A stretch of DNA of 46,458 nucleotides from positions 1-46,458 of the forward strand of contig DASWRI010000037.1 of NCBI GenBank assembly GCA_036403235.1, in the 5' to 3' direction. Position 1 is the stretch's first letter. Every line of letters begins with the position of its first letter. Made by a program: the position numbers and the translations under genes. Origin of the DNA: JBGTFE01 sp036403235 (lineage in GTDB: Bacteria; Acidobacteriota; Blastocatellia; Pyrinomonadales; Pyrinomonadaceae). Positions 1 through 8,488 of the stretch are shown here, one piece after another. Under the pieces are notes generated by a model. It was not told where the DNA came from and did not search any database. It saw only the letters and a program-made list of their open reading frames with translations.

Positions 1-81
1 AATATTTCGATTGAAGGCTTTTCAAAAGACGATAACCGCGCGCGCGTTCAATGGAAAGTGACGGCGATAAAAGTGCAGTAA
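1..81 (+). CDS. 3' end of an unknown gene (partial)
   Basis: The first frame reads through 26 codons to a TAA at 79-81. The upstream part lies outside the window. The visible tail has alternating hydrophobic and charged residues and ends in ARVQWKVTAIKVQ, which looks like closing beta-strands of a folded domain. No motif identifies it. The next gene on this side is on the opposite strand and converges on it. Confidence 0.5.
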   Translation, partial: NISIEGFSKDDNRARVQWKVTAIKVQ

Positions 82-242
82 TAAAACAAATCTGACATAC
101 AACCCTGAAAGACTTGATGATTCCCAGATTTATCAAATTGCAGATTCCTACGCGCTCACTGATTTGAAGTCTAAGTCTGATGCTGACAAATCAAATAAAC
201 GGGATTGACAGCGCATAAAATCGATAATATTTAAATTTGCGT
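82..242. other. Gap between convergent genes, with a start-less open frame
   Basis: On the plus strand, codons from about 83 to the TGA at 206-208 stay open and spell a plausible hydrophilic peptide (YNPERLDDSQIYQIADSYAL and onward). There is no ATG, GTG or TTG start at its head, and the frame just upstream is closed by stops. It could be a frameshifted tail of the gene ending at 81, or chance. I do not call a gene here. Confidence 0.3.
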
Positions 243-1184
243 TTAGCTTTTCGTTTCCTTCATAAATAATTCTTCGAGCGATTGTTTGACGGGCTGTACG
301 GAAACGAGCTTTCCGCCCGCGTTTCGTGTGATTTGCAAAATTTTATCAATATCTTTTTCTTCCGAAATTTGAATATTCGCGCCGTTGGGTTTGGCGTTCA
401 TTGTCGCTCCGGCAACTTGCCTGATTTCCTTTTCCAGATTTTCCGCCGTGACGCCTTTGACGTTGATTTCAAACGTCTGCGTCTCGCCGCTTCTGGTCAG
501 TAATTCGTCCAGGTTTCCGGTCGCCGCAAGCCGTCCTCGGCGCAAAATCGCCACGTTGTCGCACAAAGCTTCGATGTCGGACAAAATATGCGTCGACATA
601 AAAACGGTCGTGCCTTTTTCACGAAGCCCGGCGATAAGCTCGCGCACTTCGCGGCGTCCAATCGGGTCGAGGCCACTCATCGGCTCGTCGAGAAAAACGA
701 TTTCCGGCTCGTTGATTAAGCTTTGCGCCAGCCCGACGCGCTGGAGCATTCCTTTGGAAAATTTTCTGAGCTGTTTGTTCCAGTCCTTTTCGTCGAGGCC
801 GACTTTGGTCAGTAATTCCTCGGTTTTACGTTTGCGCCGGGCGGAATCGAAACCGAAAAGCTCGCCGAAATAATTCATCAGCTCGCGCGCCGTCAAATAA
901 TCGTAAAAGTAAGGGTTTTCCGGGCAATAACCGATGCGCGAATGAGTTTTGACGTCGGAAATATCGTGTCCCAAGATTCGCGCTGCGCCCGCGCTCGGAA
1001 ATAAAAGACGCATCAAAATCTTTATCGTCGTCGTTTTTCCCGCGCCGTTTCCGCCCAAAAATCCGAAGATTTGCCCGCCTTCGACCGATAATGTCAAATC
1101 GTCGAGCGCACGCACTTTTTTCTTTCTCCAGAAGCCGACTTCGTAATCTTTGGTCAAGTTTTCGATTTCTACAATTGCAGTCAT
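243..1184 (-). CDS. ABC transporter ATP-binding protein (ABC-2 type)
   Basis: This is the nucleotide-binding subunit of an ABC-2 type exporter, 313 aa. Walker A GGNGAGKT is at residues 44-51, the signature is FSKGM at 142-146 instead of LSGGQ, Walker B IVFLDEP is at 162-168, and the switch His is in STH near 199. The Q-loop position carries CPENPYFY, with Glu where Gln is usual. A C-terminal domain of about 90 residues follows the core. It is the last gene of a three-gene minus-strand set (permease 3027-2227, TPR protein 2201-1272, ATPase), so it very likely powers that permease. No clear Shine-Dalgarno precedes the ATG at 1184. The substrate cannot be read from the sequence. Confidence 0.9.
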   Translation of the reverse strand: MTAIVEIENLTKDYEVGFWRKKKVRALDDLTLSVEGGQIFGFLGGNGAGKTTTIKILMRLLFPSAGAARILGHDISDVKTHSRIGYCPENPYFYDYLTARELMNYFGELFGFDSARRKRKTEELLTKVGLDEKDWNKQLRKFSKGMLQRVGLAQSLINEPEIVFLDEPMSGLDPIGRREVRELIAGLREKGTTVFMSTHILSDIEALCDNVAILRRGRLAATGNLDELLTRSGETQTFEINVKGVTAENLEKEIRQVAGATMNAKPNGANIQISEEKDIDKILQITRNAGGKLVSVQPVKQSLEELFMKETKS

Positions 1185-1271
1185 AAATTAGTTTTCGACA
1201 CTGAGTTTTTAGCCATGAATTAGTCTTGAACTTTGATTTTTGTTTTTCTTTCAAAGTTTAAAAATCATTCT

Positions 1272-2201
1272 TTATTTCATCGGAATTTTTGTTTTTTCAA
1301 AATCCAGTCTCACGTCGCAGTTTTGCTTGTCCAGAATGTAGGGCGCGCCGGTCGGGTCAATCAGATTTTTTGAAGCGTCGATGCGAAAATCCTTGCCCGA
1401 AGGAAGTTTCGCGTTTATCAAAAGCGGCAGAATTTCCTGAAAATTGTTCGCGCAGCGCCCTTGTTTCGTCTTAAAACTTTGCAAAGCTGTGCGAATCGCG
1501 TCGCGCTCGTCCATCGATTCGAGCTCCAGCAGACGCAGCGCAGCGACTTCCTTGGCCTGATTGTCGTCCGATTGCTCGAGCATCTGGCGATATATGTCGC
1601 GCGAGGTTTCGCGGCTTCCGCCTTCGGATTTCATTTTTGCCGACATCAATTTCATAAACGGCGGTGCGCCTTCGATGTTCGCGCCTGCGGTGTAAATTTC
1701 CGCCGCTTTGGCGTAATCGCCGAGACGCCAGTAGATATAGCCGAGCTGCTGGTAAAGCCGCCATTCGTTCGGATTGTTGGCGATTCCTTTTTCGGCGATT
1801 TTTATCGCCTGATTGGCGTCAATCGCCGGAAGGACGACCGCGCCGTATGAATAAACCGCCATAAAATGCGGGTCGAGACTGCTCGCGTTGTCGAGATACG
1901 GGTAGAGCAGGCGCGGATTTAAGGAATTCAAGTTTTCGAGATTGATGTTTTCGCGGCTGTTTATCACTTTGTTGCCGATATATTGAAGCGACTGCACCCA
2001 ATACCAATCGGAAATCAAGCCTTCCATGCCGAACGAAAAACCTTTCAGCTTTGCGCCCTGCAAGGCCAAATCGCGGTCAACGTAATCTTCGGGCAGTTCC
2101 GGTTTTACTTTTTCGAGAAAATTGCTCAAAACAAAAACTGCGGCGAACCCGACAACGATGACGGCCGCCGCGATTAAAGTTTTTGTCGAGCTTGATTTCA
2201 T
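1272..2201 (-). CDS. Membrane-anchored TPR protein between ABC transporter subunits
   Basis: This 309-aa protein has one N-terminal membrane helix at about residues 9-28 (TLIAAAVIVVGFAAVFVLSN) and then a soluble, presumably periplasmic domain. The middle contains tetratricopeptide-type helices (NEWRLYQQLGYIYWRLGDYAKAAEIY, split here only by description, at about residues 140-170). The tail includes FQEILPLLINAKLPSGKDFRI-like sequence typical of a small beta cap. It starts 25 bp after the permease stop and is followed by the ATPase, so the three are probably co-transcribed. An accessory role in transporter assembly or substrate hand-over is inference from position. No enzyme motif is visible. 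Confidence 0.75.
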   Translation of the reverse strand: MKSSSTKTLIAAAVIVVGFAAVFVLSNFLEKVKPELPEDYVDRDLALQGAKLKGFSFGMEGLISDWYWVQSLQYIGNKVINSRENINLENLNSLNPRLLYPYLDNASSLDPHFMAVYSYGAVVLPAIDANQAIKIAEKGIANNPNEWRLYQQLGYIYWRLGDYAKAAEIYTAGANIEGAPPFMKLMSAKMKSEGGSRETSRDIYRQMLEQSDDNQAKEVAALRLLELESMDERDAIRTALQSFKTKQGRCANNFQEILPLLINAKLPSGKDFRIDASKNLIDPTGAPYILDKQNCDVRLDFEKTKIPMK

Positions 2202-2226
2202 AATCTGTGTGTTTCAGTGGTAAAAA

Positions 2227-3027
2227 TTACTTAAAATTTCGACGGCTGAAAACCAGAATCGTGATTGCCAGCAAAATGCTTGTGTAAACGACGGCGTAGA
2301 GAAACGCGCCGCCGAGCATTGCTGCGGGCGGCGTCGCGCCGTTGGCCGCGTGCGTGGCAAATTCGTAAAACGAAAGATTCGGCAGCAGATAATAAATCGC
2401 GCCGAAAAAAGTTTTGGCAAAAGCCGAGCCTAAACGGTCGGCCAAATCGCGCAGGGAAGCGCTGAAATGCCCGATGACAAAAACGAAAAACGCGAGCAGC
2501 GCCGAGAGTGCGGGCGACGAAAATGACGAAAAAAGAATTGCGACCGCCGTTAAAATCGCCAGTTCCAGAAAAATCAGAAAAATCGCGCCCCAAATCGAAA
2601 ATGCGAGCGAGCCGCCTTTGACGTATAAAAGCGCGAGCGAAACGCCGACGCCCATTATCAAAACATTGACCAGCAGCGTCAGGCACAAACCGAGATATTT
2701 CCCGACGATAAATTCGCCGCGCCCGATTGGTTTTGAAAAAATCGCGTAAACCGTTCGCTTTTCGATTTCTTTCGAAACGAGGCTGACGCCGACGAAAATC
2801 GATATAAACGCGCCGAACAGAAGCATCGCGCTCAAACCGATATTGACGGTCGTGCGCGCTTCCTGTCCGGCGGTCAGCTCGCCTAAGAAAATCGCGCTCG
2901 CCGTTATCAAAAGAACGAAAAGCACGAGATTATAAAGCACGCGGTCGCGGACAGCCTCGCGAAAAGTGTTGCGCGCAATCGTGAAAATAATTTTTACGGT
3001 TGATGATTTTGAAACGGCGTCGGCCAT
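2227..3027 (-). CDS. ABC-2 type transporter permease
   Basis: This 266-aa protein has about six membrane helices. The first is LYNLVLFVLLITASAIFLGE, the last is VYTSILLAITILVFSRRNFK. After helix 2 comes the cytosolic segment VSKEIEKRTVYAIFSKPIGR, which matches the conserved E-x-R-T-x-x-x-x-x-x-x-P region of NosY/ABC-2 permeases. It is the membrane partner of the ATPase at 243-1184. The ATG at 3027 follows ccggaaatcaa, a weak ribosome site. A heptad-repeat hairpin at 3038-3080 separates it from the O-antigen ligase gene upstream on the same strand. Confidence 0.85.
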   Translation of the reverse strand: MADAVSKSSTVKIIFTIARNTFREAVRDRVLYNLVLFVLLITASAIFLGELTAGQEARTTVNIGLSAMLLFGAFISIFVGVSLVSKEIEKRTVYAIFSKPIGRGEFIVGKYLGLCLTLLVNVLIMGVGVSLALLYVKGGSLAFSIWGAIFLIFLELAILTAVAILFSSFSSPALSALLAFFVFVIGHFSASLRDLADRLGSAFAKTFFGAIYYLLPNLSFYEFATHAANGATPPAAMLGGAFLYAVVYTSILLAITILVFSRRNFK

Positions 3028-3037
3028 TTGATTTCCG

Positions 3038-3080
3038 GATTGAAGATTTAAGATTCAAGACCTTTCACAATTTTGAATCT
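3038..3080. repeat. Heptad palindrome (GATTNAA words)
   Basis: Three consecutive 7-nt words GATTGAA (3038-3044), GATTTAA (3045-3051) and GATTCAA (3052-3058) are followed by a spacer and the inverted word TTGAATCT (3073-3080). The 8-bp stem is 3051-3058 with 3073-3080. It lies between the ligase stop (3090) and the permease start (3027), both on the minus strand, so it would sit in their intercistronic RNA. There is no T-tract, so it is not a standard terminator. Confidence 0.6.
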
Positions 3081-3089
3081 CGAATTAAA

Positions 3090-5063
3090 TTATCGCCGAA
3101 CTAAGTTTGGATTGAATTGGCGCTGGAAGTCAAGCAAAGCATAAACTCCGTCAATCGGTTTCAGCTCCATCGCTTTGACAAAAGTTTTGTCCTGAACTTC
3201 CGCTTGAGTCAGTTTTTTCATTCCCTCGGTGTGCGCGATAAGCCAGCTTTTCGCCTGTTCCGCGTTTATCGATGAGGCTTTTTCAAATTCGATTTGCGAT
3301 TGAGACGCGCGTCCGTTTTCCTTCAAAAACGAAGCGTAAGCCGTTCGCAGAAAAACCGAGCGCGGGTAAACGCGAAGACTTTCGAGGAAAGTCTGTTCGG
3401 CTTCGGCTGATTCGCGCGCGACGATTTGCGCCGAAACGAGCTGAAAATAGATGATTGAAGTCGCCAGACCTTTATCGATTGCAAAACGCAGCTGCGGTAT
3501 CGCTTCAGCGGCGCGCTCGCGATTAAAAAGCTCCGCGCCGTAATAATATCTCAACGAACCGTCGCCCGCGTCGAGCGCTATCGCTTTTTGAAAATAACGT
3601 TCGGTTTCGGCCTCGTCCGGGCTCGTGAAAGCAAATTGCAGATACATCAGGCTCGCGCCGCGAATGCCGGAAAAAACGAGCATCGACGAGCAGATTAGCA
3701 AACCGAAAACGAGTCTCAAGTCTAAATTCCAGAGTCCCAAGTCAAGACCTTTTTCATGTCTTTGACTTGGGACTCTGGAATTTAGACTCTTCGCGGCTAA
3801 AGCCAGCAGAAAGAAAAAACACAAACCGTTTGCCGGAACCCTGAATGAATATGAGCTGGCCGCCGAGCTGATTAAAAAAGCCGAACTTCCGGCGAGCGAG
3901 GCAATCGACAAAAGCGAGATTGATTTTTTTCTGAGCGAAAAAAACAAAAAAACGATTCCGGCCAGAAGCCACGCGAAAAGAAAAGCGCCGACCAGACCGA
4001 GCTCGGAAAGAATTTGCAGATATTCATTGTGCGCGCGCTCGGCCAAAACGTCTTCGTTGATTTCGAGCAGTTTATTTTCCGTGTCGAGCGCCGAGTAGTT
4101 TTCTCGCGCAGTTTTATAAACCGAGACGTAATTATCCGCTCCGACACCGGTTACGGGTTTTTGTTTGAACGATTCGAGCGCGATTCCCCAAAACAGAAAG
4201 CGCGAATTCATGCTGTTTTGACTTTGCTGGCCGCTGCCGAATCGGTCGATTGTCGATTTTTCCGGCGAGTCCGAGAAATTTATCAGCGAGACGAAAAAGC
4301 AAATCGTCAGCACGCCGAACAATAAAATCGATTTTTTGAGATGCTTTTTCCAGCCGTCGAATAAAAACAATAAAGCGAAAAACAGACCGACTACGACAAA
4401 CCCGGAAATAAAAAGCGTCCGCGAAGCCGATAAAAGCACGATGAACCACGCTATTGCGGCGATAAAACCGGCGAGGACGGACGTTTTCGATTTTGTTTTG
4501 AAGACGAGCGCGAGAAAAAGCGGAAGCATCGTAGCGGCGATTTCGGCGTATTTATAATAGCGATAGGTAAAAAATGAATTGATTTTTTCGGGCGTGCTGA
4601 CGTATTCGACGATGCACGCGACGCCGAGAATAAATAGGACGACTCCCGTAAATCGAAATGAAGCCGCCAACGCGCGAGGCCGCCTGACGAGCTCGCGCAT
4701 GAGCAGGTAAAACGTGCAGTAACACGCCCATAAAAGCGTGTGGTGAAGCGCGTTTCGCGCCGATTGCGCCCACAAAATCGAAAATCCGCTCCAAACCGTA
4801 AATAAAACGAGAGGCAGAATCACGAGAAAAAATTCTTTTTTGTGAAAATCGAAAAATTTTTCTTTCGGCAGCTTCAGCAGAAATGTAATCGCAACGGCGA
4901 GAAACGCGGCGAGAACGAATTCGACTTTCCAGAGATAACCGATAATCGCTTCCGGCTGCGGAATTGCCGGAATAAAATTGGCGAGAAGAACAAACGACCA
5001 GAGCGATAAAAAGAAATACGGAAATTTTTGGCGAAGCTTGCTTAGAGTAATTGTTTTATTCAT
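3090..5063 (-). CDS. O-antigen ligase / polymerase family protein with TPR tail
   Basis: This multi-pass membrane protein of about 657 aa transfers or polymerises surface polysaccharide (O-antigen ligase/Wzy_C family). About ten hydrophobic segments are present. The large periplasmic loop has MNSRFLFWGIALESFKQKP and GVGADNY, then RAHNEYLQILSELGLVG, the usual family landmark. The last 170 residues form TPR-like helices. I start at the ATG at 5063 (MNKTITL). The frame stays open upstream to a TTG at 5117, but that region is a hairpin belonging to the pilin gene. Residues about 426-449, between two membrane helices, are encoded by a 27-bp inverted repeat (3719-3788). The acceptor glycan is unknown. 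Confidence 0.8.
   Translation of the reverse strand: MNKTITLSKLRQKFPYFFLSLWSFVLLANFIPAIPQPEAIIGYLWKVEFVLAAFLAVAITFLLKLPKEKFFDFHKKEFFLVILPLVLFTVWSGFSILWAQSARNALHHTLLWACYCTFYLLMRELVRRPRALAASFRFTGVVLFILGVACIVEYVSTPEKINSFFTYRYYKYAEIAATMLPLFLALVFKTKSKTSVLAGFIAAIAWFIVLLSASRTLFISGFVVVGLFFALLFLFDGWKKHLKKSILLFGVLTICFFVSLINFSDSPEKSTIDRFGSGQQSQNSMNSRFLFWGIALESFKQKPVTGVGADNYVSVYKTARENYSALDTENKLLEINEDVLAERAHNEYLQILSELGLVGAFLFAWLLAGIVFLFFSLRKKSISLLSIASLAGSSAFLISSAASSYSFRVPANGLCFFFLLALAAKSLNSRVPSQRHEKGLDLGLWNLDLRLVFGLLICSSMLVFSGIRGASLMYLQFAFTSPDEAETERYFQKAIALDAGDGSLRYYYGAELFNRERAAEAIPQLRFAIDKGLATSIIYFQLVSAQIVARESAEAEQTFLESLRVYPRSVFLRTAYASFLKENGRASQSQIEFEKASSINAEQAKSWLIAHTEGMKKLTQAEVQDKTFVKAMELKPIDGVYALLDFQRQFNPNLVRR
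3719..3788. repeat. 27-bp perfect inverted repeat inside the O-antigen ligase gene
   Basis: Arms 3719-3745 and 3762-3788 are perfect reverse complements over 27 bp with a 16-nt loop. The arm is built from related 7-nt words (AAGTCTA/AAGTCAA and GAGTCTC/GAGTCCC), like the intergenic elements of this window. The reading frame passes through without a stop. It adds about 24 hydrophilic residues between two predicted membrane helices. Confidence 0.9.
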
Positions 5064-5095
5064 TTTTGCAATTATTCTAACCGGATTTATTAGAG

Positions 5096-5133
5096 AAGAA
5101 GCAGGATAAGTTATCAAACCTATCCTGCTTCTT
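5096..5133 (-). terminator. Hairpin downstream of pilin gene 1
   Basis: A perfect 13-bp inverted repeat, 5096-5108 with 5121-5133 (AAGAAGCAGGATA and its complement), lies 22 nt past the pilin stop at 5156. On the minus strand it is followed by a moderately U-rich stretch (TTCTCTAATAAAT). It probably ends the pilin transcript before the ligase gene starts at 5063. The U-tract is weak. Confidence 0.65.
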
Positions 5134-5155
5134 AAATTTGAGGATTCGGAAGAAA

Positions 5156-5662
5156 TTAGTTATTGAGAGCTGAAGCGCCGCTGACAACGCGCGTCGTCGG
5201 GTCGGCCGAAATAGGTGCGTTATCGGTATTGGCATAAACGACGCCGATTTCGGTCATAAAGAAACGGCGGCTTCCGGTGGCGGCAAAGGCCGAAGCCGAA
5301 GTGTGCGTGACGGGCTGCGATTCGCAGTCAAAAGTCGACGGATTGCCGGTTGCGGCGGGCGCCGCGGTCATCGTGTAATAATAGCCGCTTTTGGCCGTCG
5401 CGCCGCTGGTCGCGCCCGAAAGAACGGAGTCGACCAAACCGGCGGCATTCAAATTGGCCAGCGAGCCGAAGCTGCCTGCGCCGGACGACGATTGATATGT
5501 AACTTCCGCCCCGTGCAAGGTGCGCAGAGCCGAAATAGCCGAGCCTTCATTGGAAGAGCGGCGCGAAGCAAGCAGGTTCGGAATAGCGATAGCGGCGATG
5601 ATGCCGATGATTACAACGACGATTAAAAGTTCGATAAGCGAAAAGCCTTTTTGATTTTTCAT
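5156..5662 (-). CDS. pilA: Type IV major pilin-like protein (paralogue 1)
   Basis: This 168-aa prepilin is assembled into type IV pili after cleavage and N-methylation by PilD. The type III signal is MKNQKG/FSLIE, with cleavage after Gly6 and the conserved Glu5 of the mature chain, followed by the hydrophobic helix LLIVVVIIGIIAAIAIPNLL. The globular part is Ala/Ser/Gly-rich with few charges. It shares the N-terminal half, including SNEGSAISALRTLHGAEVTYQ, and the segment PVTHTSASAFAATGSR with the second pilin at 5958-6461. A GGAG site lies 13 nt before the ATG in a leader shared with that gene. A candidate sigma-54 promoter is at 5724-5739. It could be a minor pilin or pseudopilin. Confidence 0.88.
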   Translation of the reverse strand: MKNQKGFSLIELLIVVVIIGIIAAIAIPNLLASRRSSNEGSAISALRTLHGAEVTYQSSSGAGSFGSLANLNAAGLVDSVLSGATSGATAKSGYYYTMTAAPAATGNPSTFDCESQPVTHTSASAFAATGSRRFFMTEIGVVYANTDNAPISADPTTRVVSGASALNN

Positions 5663-5723
5663 TTTAATTCACAATCTCCAGGGGGTTTTTAAAGTTTTTG
5701 CAAGAGCAAGCCGCTTCAAATAA

Positions 5724-5739
5724 ATCAACTTGTATGCCA
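5724..5739 (-). promoter_or_regulatory. Candidate sigma-54 promoter of pilin gene 1
   Basis: The minus strand reads TGGCATACAAGTTGAT, close to the sigma-54 pattern TGGCAYR-N4-TTGCW with exact -24/-12 spacing. The only mismatch is A for C in TTGC. A start near 5712 would give a leader of about 50 nt. The second pilin gene has a matching site at nearly the same distance. Confidence 0.65.
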
Positions 5740-5903
5740 GACTTGCGGAGCGCCGGAAAATGCGGCAAATTTTAATAAATACAAGGGAACAAAAGAAAAC
5801 GAGGCCTTCTGACGCTTAAATAAAATATCTTTATAGACAAAAAATAACACTTTTTGACAATCATCCGGTGACGAAAAATGTTATTTTGGGATTCGATTTA
5901 AAA

Positions 5904-5936
5904 TAAGAAAATCGCCCGAATCGAGCGATTTTCTTA
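5904..5936 (-). terminator. Rho-independent terminator of pilin gene 2
   Basis: A 12-bp perfect stem, 5904-5915 with 5925-5936, has a 9-nt loop. Its minus-strand transcript ends GCGAUUUUCUUAUUUU. It begins 21 nt after the pilin stop at 5958. Confidence 0.85.
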
Positions 5937-5957
5937 CTAGTTTACCAATGTTATTGA

Positions 5958-6461
5958 TTAGTTGTTGAGCGGCGAACCACCGGAAACCGTGCGTGCGGCG
6001 TTGATTGTCGGCGCGGTCGCGGTCGTATTTGAATAAACGACGCCCGTTTCGGCAATCAGGAAGCTGCGGCTGCCCGTAGCGGCAAACGCTGAAGCTGAAG
6101 TGTGTGTAACCGGCTGAGCTTTGATGTCGAAGAGCGACGGGTTACCCGCAGATGCGGCCGTGATGGTCGGCGTGTAATAGTAACCGCTTTTAGCTGCAGC
6201 AGCGGCAGTCGCGCCTTGCAAAACGGTGTCAATCAAACCAGCACCGTTCAAAGCGGTGAAGTCACCGAAGTTTCCGGCACCCGAGGTGGACTGATATGTA
6301 ACTTCCGCTCCGTGCAGTGTGCGCAGAGCCGAGATGGCAGAACCTTCGTTAGCAGAACGGCGCGAAGCAAGCAGGTTCGGAATAGCGATAGCGGCGATGA
6401 TGCCGATAATAACAACAACGATTAAAAGTTCGATAAGCGAGAAACCTTTTTGATTTTTCAT
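5958..6461 (-). CDS. pilA: Type IV major pilin-like protein (paralogue 2)
   Basis: This 167-aa prepilin has a signal and N-terminal helix identical to the first pilin (MKNQKGFSLIELLIVVVIIG). The middle has diverged (FGDFTALNGAGLIDTVLQGA) and the tail ends in SGGSPLNN. The two genes are a tandem duplication on one strand, each with its own leader, terminator and candidate sigma-54 promoter. This one has the better promoter (6529-6544) and the better terminator (5904-5936). Separate regulation suggests both can be expressed, perhaps as major and minor subunits. The leader GGAGATTGTGAATTAAA is conserved between the two. Confidence 0.88.
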   Translation of the reverse strand: MKNQKGFSLIELLIVVVIIGIIAAIAIPNLLASRRSANEGSAISALRTLHGAEVTYQSTSGAGNFGDFTALNGAGLIDTVLQGATAAAAAKSGYYYTPTITAASAGNPSLFDIKAQPVTHTSASAFAATGSRSFLIAETGVVYSNTTATAPTINAARTVSGGSPLNN

Positions 6462-6528
6462 TTTAATTCACAATCTCCTAAAATTTTCTAAGTCTTTTTC
6501 TACCTTTCTCAGGCACGGCTAAATCTAA

Positions 6529-6544
6529 AACAATCGGTGTGCCA
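6529..6544 (-). promoter_or_regulatory. Candidate sigma-54 promoter of pilin gene 2
   Basis: The minus strand reads TGGCACACCGATTGTT. The -24 element TGGCAC is perfect, the spacing is exact, and the -12 element is TTGT instead of TTGC. The predicted start near 6518 gives a leader of about 57 nt. A PilR-like sigma-54 activator is encoded at 8489-9886. Confidence 0.7.
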
Positions 6545-6762
6545 AAAAGTTTTCAGAAATAAAAATCAGCGCGCAAGTCAATAAACACAGAGGTTTGTAC
6601 GGATTATGATTTTTCTTTGGAGATGTTTTGACGGGCATCAAAACTTGTTAATTAACAGTTTTTGGTAATTAATCAGTGACGAATTTTGTCATTTGCAAAT
6701 TTATAAATTGTGCTAAACTCTCTTTGAAATTTCTATATCCCAAGCTAAGGAGAAAATTAACT

Positions 6763-8363
6763 ATGAATTCCCAAACACACCTTCTCAAGGTAGGACTGTG
6801 TCTTTTTACTTTGACTTTTGCTTTGATTTTTCAATTCCCGCAAACTGTACACGGCTCGGTCAGATTCCTTCCGGCGTATGATTTTGCCGATAACAGCGGG
6901 AGCACAACTCACTTTTCCTACAAGTTCAATTCGATAACTTCCGACGGCAGATACCTTGCCTTTGCGACCGAAAGAAGCGGACTGGTTTCCGGAGACGGCG
7001 TTAACAATAATTTAACGGACGTCTATTTGAAAGACCTTCTATTACCGAATCGTTTGATTTTGGTCAGCACCGTATATAATTCTACGAGTGCGCCGGCAAA
7101 CGGCGTAAGCGACGCGCCCTCTATAAGCGATGAAAATAACGGAAAGATAAGAATAGCTTTTAGGTCTACGTCATCAAATATAATAAACGCTAGCTTGTCT
7201 GCGGCGGCTCAGATTTATGTTAAAGAATACGATACTTCCACTTTATCGCTCGTAAGTACAACGCTTGTCTCGGCAGACAGCAACGGCGCGGGAACGGCTG
7301 ATTCCAATATTCCCAGAATCAGCAAAGACGGCAGTTTGTTGCTTTTGGAACCAGCGCCAACTTTTCAACAACCGGTGATACCATAAGCGACGACGTTTAT
7401 CGAAAAGATTTATCGACCGGTCAACTGCAATGGATTAGCCAGCGGACGGGAGCTATCAGCGGCAACAGCCAGGCTCCGGCGATAAGCAGTAGCGGCAGAT
7501 ACGTTGTTTTTACCTCTTCCAAGTCGCTAATTTCAGGAGTTTCCACACAACAGCACGTCTATTTATGGGATAGCCAGGTTTCCGTCCAACCGTTTGACTT
7601 GATTAGTGCTGACACGAGCGGAGCCGAGGGCGATAGAGCGTCCCGATATCTTCTCGATAACGAATACGGCTGTGACGTTAGCTCGGACGGAAAATATGTA
7701 GTTTTTACGTCAAAAGCAAGAAATTTCGTTTCACCGGCCGAAACAACCGACGATATAGACGTTTTTTTACGTGACAGAAGTAATTTAAGTAGCAAAACCA
7801 CTACGATGGTAAGCACGGCCGCATATGCTTATTCTCAAGATGCGACCATAAGCGATGACGGAAACTACATTGCTTTTGAAGGAAGCTTAAATTCAGACCA
7901 TGCTATCAGAGTTTATGACCGGAGGTCGACGGCTCTCAGAACATTACCCGGAAGCGCAGGAACTCAATATCCCGATATTTCGGGAGACGGAAGATATGTC
8001 GTATCGATTTCGGATGCGAGCGGCTACACCAGAAGACCTTTCATTAATGACTGGATTGCGCCCGCTCAGTTAAATTCCGGAGATTTCAACGCCGACGGCT
8101 TTACCGATTTGGCATTTTTCAGGCCTTCAACCGGCGAATGGTTTGTTTTAAGAAGCGAGGACGGCAGTTATTATTCTTTTCCGTTCGGACTTTCAACCGA
8201 TTTACCGTCACCGGGAGATTACGATAATGATGGAAAATATGACGCGGCGGTCTACCGGCCGTCCAACGGAACATGGTATGTCGAACGTTCCAGTCTCGGA
8301 ACATGGGTTAAATCTTTCGGGCTGAGCGCGGATAAACCCATTCCCAATGCTTTTGTTCCGTAA
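6763..8363 (+). pseudogene. Secreted WD40-like / FG-GAP repeat protein, broken by one frameshift
   Basis: The start is the ATG at 6763, preceded by AAGGAG. A signal peptide (KVGLCLFTLTFALIF, ending near VHGS) is followed by WD40-like (PD40/TolB-type) beta-propeller blades with the recurring pattern SxDGRYLAFxT or SSDGKYVVFTS. The C-terminus has two FG-GAP-like repeats (NADGFTDLAFFRPSTGEW, NDGKYDAAVYRPSNGTW). The first frame stops at 7384-7386 after the anomalous end LLLLEPAPTFQQPVIP. The other frame continues the protein as GTSANFSTTGDTISDDVYR and onward to 8363. One base added in TTTT at 7343-7346 restores a single frame of about 533 aa. This is either a real mutation or a homopolymer sequencing error. 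Confidence 0.8.
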
Positions 8364-8442
8364 ATAATCTATAAATGGAGCGGGAAAATTAATAGGTGAT
8401 TAATAGCAGCAGGCTTTGCGTCACCGCCCGACAATCGCTTTT

Positions 8443-8477
8443 GGCTTTGCACAAATTTTTAATTTTTGTGCAAAGCC
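8443..8477 (+). terminator. Strong terminator after the WD40-like gene
   Basis: A 13-bp stem, 8443-8455 with 8465-8477 (GGCTTTGCACAAA), is followed on the plus strand by TTTTCTTAT. It lies 80 nt after the stop at 8363 and just before the 3' end of the convergent regulator gene, so it probably separates the two. Confidence 0.75.
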
Positions 8478-8488
8478 TTTTCTTATAA

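Noticed and set aside
5042..5117. Earlier TTG start for the O-antigen ligase gene
   Set aside because: The extra 18 codons overlap the pilin terminator hairpin and have no ribosome site; the ATG at 5063 directly precedes the first typical segment.
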